Of a stretch of 7,032 bases of DNA, positions 1-6,551 are shown piece by piece (position 1 is the stretch's first letter; the number at the start of each line of letters is the position of its first letter). The DNA is from SSSZ01 sp035345935. GTDB taxonomy: Bacteria > Pseudomonadota > Gammaproteobacteria > Burkholderiales > Rhodocyclaceae. The notes beneath the pieces were generated by a model, which did not search any database, had not been told where the DNA came from, and saw only the letters and a list, made by a program, of their open reading frames with translations. A program made the position numbers and the translations under genes. The stretch covers positions 1 through 7,032 of the forward strand of contig DAORDK010000146.1 of NCBI GenBank assembly GCA_035345935.1. The letters are read 5' to 3'.

Positions 1-367
1 CCGGCCCGGATTCCGCGTAGCACACCGGGCAGCGCAGGTTGCAGTGCTCGGTGATTTCCACCACCGTGAGGCAGGAATGCTGCATGTGGTCCGGACACAG
101 TCCGCAATCGTAAGGACAGCCATGGCGCATGGCGGTGTTGAAGCGTTCCGGCATCTCGGGCGCCTTGACGTATACCTCCCGGCACAGGCGGTAGTAGTCG
201 GCATCGTCGGCGATCAGCACCCGCTCGCTGCCGTGGGCCGGGCACCACTTGTCGAGAAAGACCTCGTCGCCCTTGATCACCACCTTGGCCTCTACCTGGC
301 GCAGGCAGGTGGTGCACACCGAGGCGGTAGTATCGTAGAAGAGCCAGGGGCGATTCTTGCGGCTCAC
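1..367 (-). CDS. Radical SAM enzyme, COG1964/MJ0619 (tetraether lipid synthase)-like, N-terminal part
   Basis: Only the first 122 residues are in the window; the frame is open at base 1. The visible part is cysteine-rich. C18-x2-C21 with WCPAHG (C42) resembles a rubredoxin-like metal site. GCPYDCGLC (C84, C88, C91) plus C99 suits an auxiliary iron-sulphur cluster. The core radical SAM motif is CNLRCPVC (C109, C113, C116), which binds the [4Fe-4S] cluster that cleaves S-adenosylmethionine. This order matches my memory of the archaeal MJ0619 family, whose characterised member joins lipid chains into tetraethers, and of its many uncharacterised bacterial relatives. The reaction of the bacterial protein cannot be read from this part. 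The start is GTG at 367, overlapping the Lgt-like stop as GTGA, with GGAG six bases upstream. The tight coupling to an Lgt-like protein suggests a lipid or lipid-linked substrate (inference). Other radical SAM subfamilies with auxiliary clusters remain possible. Confidence 0.85.
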   Translation of the reverse strand, partial: MSRKNRPWLFYDTTASVCTTCLRQVEAKVVIKGDEVFLDKWCPAHGSERVLIADDADYYRLCREVYVKAPEMPERFNTAMRHGCPYDCGLCPDHMQHSCLTVVEITEHCNLRCPVCYAESGP

Positions 368-1098
368 GGCAGGCTCCGGAACTGGCGCGCGGCACGAGGC
401 GCATAGATGACGAGGCTCATGAGGCATACCCACTGGATTCCAGAGAATCCCAGAGGGTAGGCGAAGGGCACCGGCTTCAGGGCATCGATGGCCAGCCTCC
501 AAGCCAGATAGGCACAGAGCATGGCCTTGAACAACAGGCCCGATTGGGGAGCAAGATCGGCTTGCAGCCGATGCAGGATCAGCCACAGCGCCCCGGCGAA
601 GGCGATCTCGTAGAGCTGGGTGGGGTGACGGGGAATTCCGTCGCCAAAATCGACCCCCCAGGGCAGGTCGGTGGGCAGTCCGTAGGTGCCGTCCGCCAGG
701 CCGGTGAGGAAGCACCCCACCCTGCCTATCATCAAGCCGAGGAGTATGGGATAAACGAAGGCGTCGCCGGTGGAACGGGTCACTCCCGAAACCGTTTTGG
801 CGATCTCGACCCCGATCAGTCCGCCGAGCAAGCCGCCAACCATGGATTGGCCGCCTAGCCAGGCCGACAGCTGGTACCAGTGGGCCGGTAGCAGGTGCGG
901 CACTTCGATCCAGAAGACCAGCTTGTTGCCTAGGGCGGCGCCGAAGATGCAGCCGGCGGCAACGGCAAATTCGCTACCGCTGACCACGCTGGGCGCTCCC
1001 GATCGAGAGCGGAGCAGTCGATAGTAGGCGAACCCCACCGTCAGCGCGATCGCCTCCAGTATTCCATGCACCGGTGCCGCCCAGGTTTCGGGAATCAA
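364..1098 (-). CDS. Divergent Lgt-family membrane protein (prolipoprotein diacylglyceryl transferase-like)
   Basis: This 244-aa multi-spanning membrane protein of the Lgt family (PF01790 type) shows GGQSMVGGLLGG near 82-93, GRVGCFLTG at 125-133 and RHPTQLYE at 157-164. True Lgt transfers diacylglyceryl from phosphatidylglycerol to the lipobox cysteine of prelipoproteins. Compared from memory with E. coli Lgt, positions matching R143, G154, Y235 and R239 are kept (R126, G137, Y197, R201). H103 is replaced by V87, N146 by C129, and E151 of the signature is lost. The GRxGCF variant is typical of Lgt paralogues rather than housekeeping Lgt, so another lipid substrate is plausible. The start is TTG at 1098, overlapping the preceding stop as TTGA, with AGAGGAG five bases upstream. 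The open frame reaches to 1590, but that extension runs through the two small genes and looks non-coding. The stop overlaps the radical SAM start as GTGA. Confidence 0.85.
   Translation of the reverse strand: MIPETWAAPVHGILEAIALTVGFAYYRLLRSRSGAPSVVSGSEFAVAAGCIFGAALGNKLVFWIEVPHLLPAHWYQLSAWLGGQSMVGGLLGGLIGVEIAKTVSGVTRSTGDAFVYPILLGLMIGRVGCFLTGLADGTYGLPTDLPWGVDFGDGIPRHPTQLYEIAFAGALWLILHRLQADLAPQSGLLFKAMLCAYLAWRLAIDALKPVPFAYPLGFSGIQWVCLMSLVIYAPRAARQFRSLP
374..377 (-). promoter_or_regulatory. Ribosome binding site for the radical SAM gene
   Basis: GGAG on the minus strand lies six bases before GTG 367, within the last codons of the Lgt-like gene. It supports the GTG start and translational coupling through the GTGA overlap. 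Confidence 0.65.
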
Positions 1099-1325
1099 GA
1101 CGGCTCCTCTTCCTTTTCTAGGGACCGGCCATCGGCAGGGGGCTCGCGCTTGCCGCACGAAGCCAGCGCGACCACCAGGAGGAAGCCGAGAAGGACCAAG
1201 ACACCGCCAACGGCTACCGTCGGATCGCCGCGCCCGCTGGCGCTTATCCCGCACAAGCCGAGGAGTCCGCCGCCCAGAATCAGCAGGAGACCCACCAGGA
1301 TGGCAAGCCACTTCAATGCCGCCAC
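1095..1325 (-). CDS. Small two-segment membrane protein (76 aa)
   Basis: The family is not recognised. Helix 1 spans about 5-27 (LAILVGLLLILGGGLLGL) and helix 2 about 37-57, followed by a short, strongly charged tail ending in KEEEPS. Helix 1 has the VG...GGG pattern of the 89-aa and 112-aa proteins nearby, so it is probably a more diverged member of the same set, although the VP.AL loop motif is missing. Positive residues before helix 1 and after helix 2 suggest both termini are cytoplasmic. The start is GTG at 1325, supported by GGAGGG five bases upstream. An alternative TTG at 1316 would give a TTGA overlap with the previous stop but has a poor ribosome site. It overlaps the preceding gene by 13 bases, and its own stop overlaps the next start as TTGA. 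Confidence 0.8.
   Translation of the reverse strand: MAALKWLAILVGLLLILGGGLLGLCGISASGRGDPTVAVGGVLVLLGFLLVVALASCGKREPPADGRSLEKEEEPS
1104..1110 (-). promoter_or_regulatory. Ribosome binding site fixing the TTG start of the Lgt-like gene
   Basis: AGAGGAG on the minus strand lies five bases before TTG 1098, inside the end of the preceding gene. It supports an unusual TTG start over the in-frame GTG nine codons further in, which has a weaker upstream sequence. Confidence 0.75.
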
Positions 1326-1651
1326 GGCGGCCCTCCGTCAGGATCTTCCGACGGAGCGATGGCTGCGGACGGACCCGCCTTGCGGCGAATGGCTTCCAGA
1401 TCCGCTTCCAGTTTTGCCTTGGCCGCCTGGCGGTCGCGGCGCAGGCTACGCCAGGTGGGGATGGCGACGACCAGGCCGACAACCAGGACGGCAGCGGCGA
1501 CGCCGAGAAAATCGCGGGCCATGGCGTCGTGATCCAGGGCGCTGGGGACCATGATCGCCCCGCAAATTCCTCCCGCCAGGATGGCACCAATGCCGACCAA
1601 CAAGAACATGACCTTGGCCACGATCCAAAGGATCCTCCCCGCTTCGTTCAT
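1313..1651 (-). CDS. Small two-segment membrane protein (112 aa) with C-terminal helical tail
   Basis: The family is not recognised. Helix 1 spans about 11-34 and helix 2 about 48-67. A basic, heptad-like amphipathic stretch follows at about 68-92 (RRDRQAAKAKLEADLEAIRR), probably a cytoplasmic coiled coil, then an acidic, proline-rich end. The membrane part is clearly similar to the 89-aa protein at 4388-4657 (shared GG.C.AI.VP.AL and LRR.[KR]QA), but the helical tail is longer. The heptad-like region recalls the one near the N-terminus of the DUF2339 protein, so contact between them is conceivable; that is inference. The start is ATG at 1651, overlapping the DUF2339 stop as ATGA, with GGAG eight bases upstream. 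The 3' end overlaps the next gene by 13 bases. A longer frame on the same strand crosses this gene but matches no protein family here. Confidence 0.85.
   Translation of the reverse strand: MNEAGRILWIVAKVMFLLVGIGAILAGGICGAIMVPSALDHDAMARDFLGVAAAVLVVGLVVAIPTWRSLRRDRQAAKAKLEADLEAIRRKAGPSAAIAPSEDPDGGPPWRH
1331..1336 (-). promoter_or_regulatory. Ribosome binding site for the 76-aa membrane protein
   Basis: GGAGGG on the minus strand lies five bases before GTG 1325, inside the 3' end of the 112-aa gene. It favours GTG 1325 over TTG 1316. Confidence 0.7.
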
Positions 1652-4368
1652 GACGCATTCTCCGAGTCAGCCGCCGGCGGCGCCGGGGCGAAGTAGCCGG
1701 CCGCCAGCACCAGCAAAGCGACGCCGATGAGGGACCCCGTCCACACCGCAGTCCCCGCATTGGCCAGATCGACGAACATCAGCTTCGCGCCCACCACCGC
1801 CAGCAGCGCAAAGCCGCCTTGCCAGAGTCGCCTTACGCCAACCCGGGTGGCGACGATCATGGCGCCGATGGCGAGCCCGGTCCACAACAGCGTCAGCAGC
1901 GCCTGTAGCAGGTTGGAGTGCCAGAGGGCAGGGCCAGTGAAGGCGACACCGCCCCAATGATGGGCGATGCGGGCGGCAAGGCAACTCACCCAGACGAAGG
2001 CCGCGCCCCCCACCCAGGCGGGTCGCGGCACGGGCATGCCGGCCAGAGGAGCTTCTTCGAGCATGCGCAGCCAGGCGAAGAGCACCCCCATGGACGCGAT
2101 CTGGACCAGATCGAAGGGGTTGAGGATAGGCACATAGGGCAAGCCCGAGCCGCCGCCGGCATGGGCGAAATTGGCCCAGACGGACCAACCGGCCAGGAAA
2201 GCCGCCGGCAGCAAGGCACCGAATCCGAGATAGGCGAAATCGTGGCCGACGACGGGTGCCAGCTGGCGCCGACGACCCGCCATGGCAAACCCAAGTCCGA
2301 CCAGGGGTCCCATGGCCAGTGCAAGGAGCTGCCACAGATCGACGCCCGGTGCGAGCCGCTTCCCGATCCAGGCCAGTTCCACCGTCACCGCGGCCATCAG
2401 CAGCCAGAACCCCCCCACATGGCGCAGGGTCGGCCACAGGGCAGCGTCATCCTCTTCCTGGCGAACCAAGATCCAGTAGTGCAAGCCTAGGGCCAGGGGC
2501 AGGACGACGACCATCAGGCCAGCCAGGACATGGCGGTCGCGATCGAGGGCATACGCCGCCGCCAGCCAAAGTGCGGGGACGAGAAGCAAGGACAGATGCC
2601 GCGCCGCCCGCCAGGACTGCATCCGACCGAGGATTTCCAGGGCGGCCAGGGTGCCGGCCACGTAGGCCAACAGCAGAGGCACGCCCAAGGATGGGGAGGT
2701 CAGGCGATCGAGTTCGAAGGCTGCGGCGAAGCACCACCAGGAAAACGCCCACACCAGGGCGACCGCCGCAATCCCTTCGCCAGATCGACGCAGCAGGCGG
2801 GCGCTGACGAACCCGGCCCCCGCCAGGAGCACGGCACCCAGGCAGACGTCGTTGATCACCGGCAATGTCGTGGCCATACGTTCCAGGCCGTAGCAGAAAT
2901 AGGCACCGGCGGCAGCCTGCAACAGCGTGCCGGTGGCAACCGCGAGGCGTCGCCCATGGACGACCCCAAACCACAGCACGGCTACCCCCTCCAGCGCCCA
3001 AAAAGCCGCCGTCACCTGGACGCCGAAAGCGAGCGGCACGGCCAGGGTGGCGAAGGCGATGGCCAAACCCAGCTGACAGCGTTCGAGCAGCCGACTGTCT
3101 TCGTCACCCCGGCGGAATAGCAGGCTCCACAAAGCGCCATAGGCCAGGGCCGCGGCGAAGGCCACCCAGGCGAGTTCATAGCGGTCCGCCGACAATTGCG
3201 ACTGCAAGGCGAATCCCACCAGCGGCGTCCCGAAGACCAGCGTGCCATCGCTCCAGCCTGCCCAGCCGGGCGCCCGGAAGAGGGTCATGAAGACCGGCGT
3301 CGCGGCGTAAAGCCCCCAGAAAAAGACCAGGAAACCCTGGCAGACGTCGTGATGCCCTGCGTGGTAATGATCGAGGGCCCAGGCTACGCCGACACCGAGG
3401 GTGAAGAGAAAACCGGTGACATTGAGGGGCCGCCAGGCCTTGAACCAGGAAACGCCGACGATGAAGGCGTTGAGCAGGGCGAAATAGCCGAAGAGCCCCA
3501 TGGGGTCGCCGCTGCCCGTGGATGCCAGCACCGGCGCGGCGAAGGCGCCGGCCAGACCGAACACCGCCAGTACCACGCCATCCTGGGCGGCAGCGAGTAG
3601 GACGCAGGCAATTCCCAGGATTGCGAACAACGCGAACGATGGCGTCGGCCCCAGCAGGGAGTAGCGGGCCAGCATGAAGTAGACGATCAGATAGAGGATG
3701 GCGAAACCGCCACCCTGAATGGCGACGCCGAAGGCGAAGTGCCCCCCCTGGCGGACCTTGTGCCAGCCGAAGGCGATCATCGCGGTTCCCGCCACCGCCC
3801 CCAGCAGGAGGCGCAGGGGAACCGGCAGGAAGCCGTAGTCTGCCGCCAGGCGAAGCGCCGACGCGACGCCGAAGAAAAGCAGCACGACGCCGATCTTGGC
3901 GAGGGGATTGCCGGCCAGCAGCCGTTGCCAGAGGGAAGGTCCCGGCAGAACCGGCGCGTCGGAGGACGCCAACGCCGCTGCCGGTTCGGGAACCGACAAA
4001 TCGATCCCCGGCAGAGTGGGAGTCTCGTCGATGAAGACTCCAGGTGCATTGGCCTCCGTCGGCATCTCGGGCACCGCATCCGGAGGCGCTGCCGCCGGAT
4101 GCCGATTCCCCTCGGCGGGTACCTCATCCTTGCGGACCATCGCCAGTTCGCCCTGCAGGCGCTCGGTTTCCCGATGCAGCCAAGCCACCTGCTGCTCCAG
4201 CAACTGCAGCCGCTTCTCGGTGGCCACCGGGACATCTTTTTCCGCCGGGCGCCGCAGCACGCCGGCCAGCGCGCCGACCACCAGTCCGAGGACGGCACCG
4301 CCCACGGCGGTCTCTCCTCCGAAGGGTGCCCCGAGCAGAAGTCCGACGATCATTCCGATGAACCACAT
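1648..4368 (-). CDS. DUF2339 family large multi-spanning membrane protein
   Basis: This 906-aa predicted inner-membrane protein has roughly two dozen hydrophobic segments. Residues 1-38 form two glycine-rich, zipper-like helices. Residues about 50-82 are heptad-like and charged, probably a coiled coil (ATEKRLQLLEQQVAWLHRET). Residues 83-146 are a Pro/Ala-rich linker. The DUF2339 core then begins with the hallmark GNPLAKIGVVLLFFGVASAL near 153-172, and continues with QDGVVLAVFGLAGAFAAPVL near 262-281, the STGSG/GYFALLN block and a following W-x-x-LN stretch. It ends with hydrophobic helices and a short soluble tail. The function of DUF2339 is unknown, and I see no catalytic motif. I prefer ATG at 4368 to the longer in-frame ATG at 4398, because AAAGGAG sits six bases before 4368 and the longer start would overlap the previous gene. 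Its stop overlaps the next start as ATGA. It is flanked by three small two-helix proteins that may be its partners. Confidence 0.92.
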   Translation of the reverse strand: MWFIGMIVGLLLGAPFGGETAVGGAVLGLVVGALAGVLRRPAEKDVPVATEKRLQLLEQQVAWLHRETERLQGELAMVRKDEVPAEGNRHPAAAPPDAVPEMPTEANAPGVFIDETPTLPGIDLSVPEPAAALASSDAPVLPGPSLWQRLLAGNPLAKIGVVLLFFGVASALRLAADYGFLPVPLRLLLGAVAGTAMIAFGWHKVRQGGHFAFGVAIQGGGFAILYLIVYFMLARYSLLGPTPSFALFAILGIACVLLAAAQDGVVLAVFGLAGAFAAPVLASTGSGDPMGLFGYFALLNAFIVGVSWFKAWRPLNVTGFLFTLGVGVAWALDHYHAGHHDVCQGFLVFFWGLYAATPVFMTLFRAPGWAGWSDGTLVFGTPLVGFALQSQLSADRYELAWVAFAAALAYGALWSLLFRRGDEDSRLLERCQLGLAIAFATLAVPLAFGVQVTAAFWALEGVAVLWFGVVHGRRLAVATGTLLQAAAGAYFCYGLERMATTLPVINDVCLGAVLLAGAGFVSARLLRRSGEGIAAVALVWAFSWWCFAAAFELDRLTSPSLGVPLLLAYVAGTLAALEILGRMQSWRAARHLSLLLVPALWLAAAYALDRDRHVLAGLMVVVLPLALGLHYWILVRQEEDDAALWPTLRHVGGFWLLMAAVTVELAWIGKRLAPGVDLWQLLALAMGPLVGLGFAMAGRRRQLAPVVGHDFAYLGFGALLPAAFLAGWSVWANFAHAGGGSGLPYVPILNPFDLVQIASMGVLFAWLRMLEEAPLAGMPVPRPAWVGGAAFVWVSCLAARIAHHWGGVAFTGPALWHSNLLQALLTLLWTGLAIGAMIVATRVGVRRLWQGGFALLAVVGAKLMFVDLANAGTAVWTGSLIGVALLVLAAGYFAPAPPAADSENAS

Positions 4369-4374
4369 GGCGAT

Positions 4375-4381
4375 CTCCTTT
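4375..4381 (-). promoter_or_regulatory. Ribosome binding site fixing the DUF2339 start
   Basis: AAAGGAG on the minus strand lies six bases before ATG 4368. It favours this start over the in-frame ATG at 4398, which would add ten residues and overlap the upstream 89-aa gene. Confidence 0.8.
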
Positions 4382-4387
4382 CCGCCC

Positions 4388-4657
4388 TCAACGACCATCC
4401 GGCCAGGGGTCGCCCGCTGCTGCGCCCTCCGCTGGCGCCTGTTTACCTCGGCGCAAGTTGGCGATCATCGCCCATGCAAGCAACAACCCCACCACAGCGC
4501 AACCCAGGGAGACCAGCAGAAAGGGAGCGATGTTGGCGCCGTTACCGGTGATCAACGCTTCCGGAACCAGAATGGCCAAGCAGGCTCCGCCGCCGAACAG
4601 CAATCCGAGTCCAACCACCAGCACCAGCACTTTCAGGACGGTCTCCAGGAATTTCAC
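4388..4657 (-). CDS. Small two-segment membrane protein (89 aa), paralogue of the gene at 1313-1651
   Basis: The family is not recognised. The protein has two hydrophobic helices, at about 7-31 and 43-65, joined by a short loop containing VPEAL. A basic NLRRGKQA stretch and a flexible Ala/Gly/Pro-rich tail follow. By the positive-inside rule both termini should face the cytoplasm. It aligns along nearly its whole length with the 112-aa protein at 1313-1651: shared KV near the start of helix 1, VG.G, GG.C.AI.VP.AL, VVGL in helix 2, and LRR.[KR]QA after it. The start is GTG at 4657, with AAGG (overlapping the upstream TAA stop) eight bases before it. It lies 10 bases after the transporter-acyltransferase and 19 bases before the DUF2339 gene. 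A role as a small subunit or partner of the DUF2339 protein is an inference from position alone. Confidence 0.85.
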   Translation of the reverse strand: MKFLETVLKVLVLVVGLGLLFGGGACLAILVPEALITGNGANIAPFLLVSLGCAVVGLLLAWAMIANLRRGKQAPAEGAAAGDPWPDGR

Positions 4658-4667
4658 CTCGATCGCC

Positions 4668-6551
4668 TTAGCGCTGCTCGCCCCGCAATGCGACCACAGC
4701 GGCCTGGAGACGCGCCGGCGTAGCCTCTCCCGCCGGAATCGGCATCCCCGCCACCAGGGCGATGCGTGAGAACATCCCGCGGCGGAAAGGCCGTTTCATC
4801 GCACTCCCCTCGACCCGGGAAAAGAAACTCCCCCACAAACCCCGCAAGGCAAGAGGCACCACCGGCGCCTGGCAGCGCTCCAGGATGCGACTGACACCGG
4901 GACGGAATTCGTGGATTTCGCCGTCCGGGCTCACCCGTCCCTCCGGGAAGATTCCCACCACCTCCCCCGCCGCCAGAGCGCGAGCGGCCTCGTCGAGAGC
5001 GCGCTCCATCATTTCCGGATCTTCCTTGGCGGAGGCGATGGGGATTGCCCGCGATTCCCGGAAAACGAAGCTGAGAATCGGCTTGCGGAACACGTTGTGG
5101 TCCATGACGAAGCGGATCGGCCTCCGGCAGGCCGCAGCGATGACCAGGGCATCGACGAAGCTCACGTGATTGCAGACGATGAGGACGCCGCCGCTTTCCG
5201 GCACCTGTGCGTCCACACCCTTGCAGTCGAGGCGGTAGATCGAGTGAACCAGAATCCAGACGATGAAACGCAGCAGGAATTCCGGCACCAGGGAATAGAT
5301 GTAGATCGCGACCACGGCATTGAACAGGGCGGTAGCCAGGAAGAGTTGGGGAATGCTGAGGCCCAGCTGGAACAGCACCATGGACACCAGGGCCGAGACC
5401 ACCATGAACAGCGCGTTCAGAATGTTGTTGGCGGCAATGATCCGGGACTGGTGGCTCTTCTCGCTGCGAGTCTGGATCAGGGCGTAGAGGGGAACGATGT
5501 AGAAGCCGCCGAACAGCCCCAGCAACACCACGTCCGCCACAAGGCGCCAGTGGGCCGACTGGCCGAGAAACCCCGCCCAGGTCCAGACTCCGGCAGCGAC
5601 CGGGGCGCTCGGCGTCGCAAAGTAGAGATCCACCCCAAACACGGTCAGTCCGATGGCACCAAAGGGGACCAGACCGATTTCCACCTTGTGACCCGATAGT
5701 TTTTCGCACAGCAGCGATCCCAGGCCAATCCCGAAGGAGAACACCGCGAGCAGCAGAATGAAGACGCTCTCGTCACCGTGGAGCACCTCCTTGGCGTAGG
5801 AGGGAAACTGGGCCAAAACGGTGGCGCCGTAGAACCAGAACCAGGAGATGCCCAGAAGAGAGAGCCAGACAGTCCGATTTCCGTGGGCGAAGCTCAGGTT
5901 GTTCCAGGTTTCCATGAGCGGATTCCAGTTGATCTTCAGCCCTGGGTCGGCAGCGGGCGAGAGCGGAATGCTGCGGCTGACCCAATAGCCCGCCACCGCG
6001 ACCCCCAGCACCACGGCCGAAGTGAGGCCCGGTCCGAACGAAGATGTGGCCAGCCAGGCGCCGAGGATCTCCCCCACCAGGATGGCGACGAAGGTGCCCA
6101 TCTCGATCATCCCGTTACCGCCGACCAGTTCTTCCGGTTTGAGGTGTTGCGGCAGGTAGGAATATTTCACCGGGCCGAAGAGGGTCGAGTGCACGCCCAT
6201 GAGAAAGAGCGCCCCCACCAGAGGCCCCAGGCTGCTGGTGAGGAAGCCCCAGGCCGCCAGCAGCATGATGCCGATTTCGAAGACCTTGACTGCCCGGGCG
6301 ACGGCGGATTTCTCGAACTTGTCGGCGATCTGGCCGCTGGTCGCGGAAAAAAGAAAGAAAGGCAGGATGAAAAGGCCGGGAAGAAGCGTCGCCAGAGTCT
6401 TGCCGTCGATGTCGGTCAGTTGCCCGGCCCGAAAAGTGACCAGGGTGATCAAGGCGGTCTTGAAAACGTTGTCGTTGAATGCGCCGAGAAACTGGGTGAA
6501 AAAGAAGGGCTGGAAGCGGCGCTCGCCCAGCAACTGGAATTGGCTGCTCAT
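4668..6551 (-). CDS. MFS lysophospholipid transporter (LplT-like) fused to PlsC-like acyltransferase
   Basis: This 627-aa inner-membrane protein has two domains. Residues about 12-430 form an MFS transporter of the LplT/Aas type, with FLGAFNDNVFKTAL at 21-34 and the FGPVKYSYLP block near 125-134 followed by GGNGMIEMGTF. Residues about 440-627 are a glycerolipid acyltransferase: catalytic NHVSFVD at 461-467 (the family NHx4D motif), FPEGR at 535-539 for phosphate binding, and VPLALRG at 565-571. In the known family, LplT flips lysophospholipid to the inner leaflet and the acyltransferase re-acylates it, so a recycling or remodelling role is likely. The three-part proteins of many bacteria add a C-terminal acyl-ACP synthetase (AMP-binding) domain of about 500 residues. 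That domain is absent here, so an acyl donor made elsewhere would be needed. The start is ATG at 6551, overlapping the previous stop, with AAGGGGG six bases upstream. Domain calls are secure; the substrate is inferred. Confidence 0.92.
   Translation of the reverse strand: MSSQFQLLGERRFQPFFFTQFLGAFNDNVFKTALITLVTFRAGQLTDIDGKTLATLLPGLFILPFFLFSATSGQIADKFEKSAVARAVKVFEIGIMLLAAWGFLTSSLGPLVGALFLMGVHSTLFGPVKYSYLPQHLKPEELVGGNGMIEMGTFVAILVGEILGAWLATSSFGPGLTSAVVLGVAVAGYWVSRSIPLSPAADPGLKINWNPLMETWNNLSFAHGNRTVWLSLLGISWFWFYGATVLAQFPSYAKEVLHGDESVFILLLAVFSFGIGLGSLLCEKLSGHKVEIGLVPFGAIGLTVFGVDLYFATPSAPVAAGVWTWAGFLGQSAHWRLVADVVLLGLFGGFYIVPLYALIQTRSEKSHQSRIIAANNILNALFMVVSALVSMVLFQLGLSIPQLFLATALFNAVVAIYIYSLVPEFLLRFIVWILVHSIYRLDCKGVDAQVPESGGVLIVCNHVSFVDALVIAAACRRPIRFVMDHNVFRKPILSFVFRESRAIPIASAKEDPEMMERALDEAARALAAGEVVGIFPEGRVSPDGEIHEFRPGVSRILERCQAPVVPLALRGLWGSFFSRVEGSAMKRPFRRGMFSRIALVAGMPIPAGEATPARLQAAVVALRGEQR

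Noticed and set aside
1153..1164. Lipobox-like LASC (residues 54-57) in the 76-aa protein, adjacent to an Lgt-like gene
   Set aside because: The cysteine is at the end of the second helix and is followed by positive residues, which places it on the cytoplasmic side. It is not in an N-terminal signal peptide, so lipoprotein processing is unlikely.
1099..1590. In-frame N-terminal extension of the Lgt-like protein up to an ATG at 1590
   Set aside because: The extension is Arg/Pro/Ser-rich, has no family resemblance, and runs through the two small membrane-protein genes in another frame. Those genes have proper ribosome sites and paralogues, and TTG 1098 has a strong ribosome site.
4369..4398. 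Ten extra N-terminal residues for the DUF2339 protein from ATG 4398
   Set aside because: This start lies within the preceding gene and has no good ribosome site, while ATG 4368 has AAAGGAG at ideal spacing directly before the first hydrophobic helix.
4658..4667. Possible terminator or promoter in the gap between the transporter-acyltransferase and the 89-aa gene
   Set aside because: The gap is only 10 bases, with no hairpin or T-run, and holds the spacer before the next start.
3739..4723. Long plus-strand open frames opposite the DUF2339 and transporter genes
   Set aside because: Their translations are low-complexity Arg/Pro/Ser/Gln-rich shadows of GC-rich codons on the other strand and show no domain or motif.
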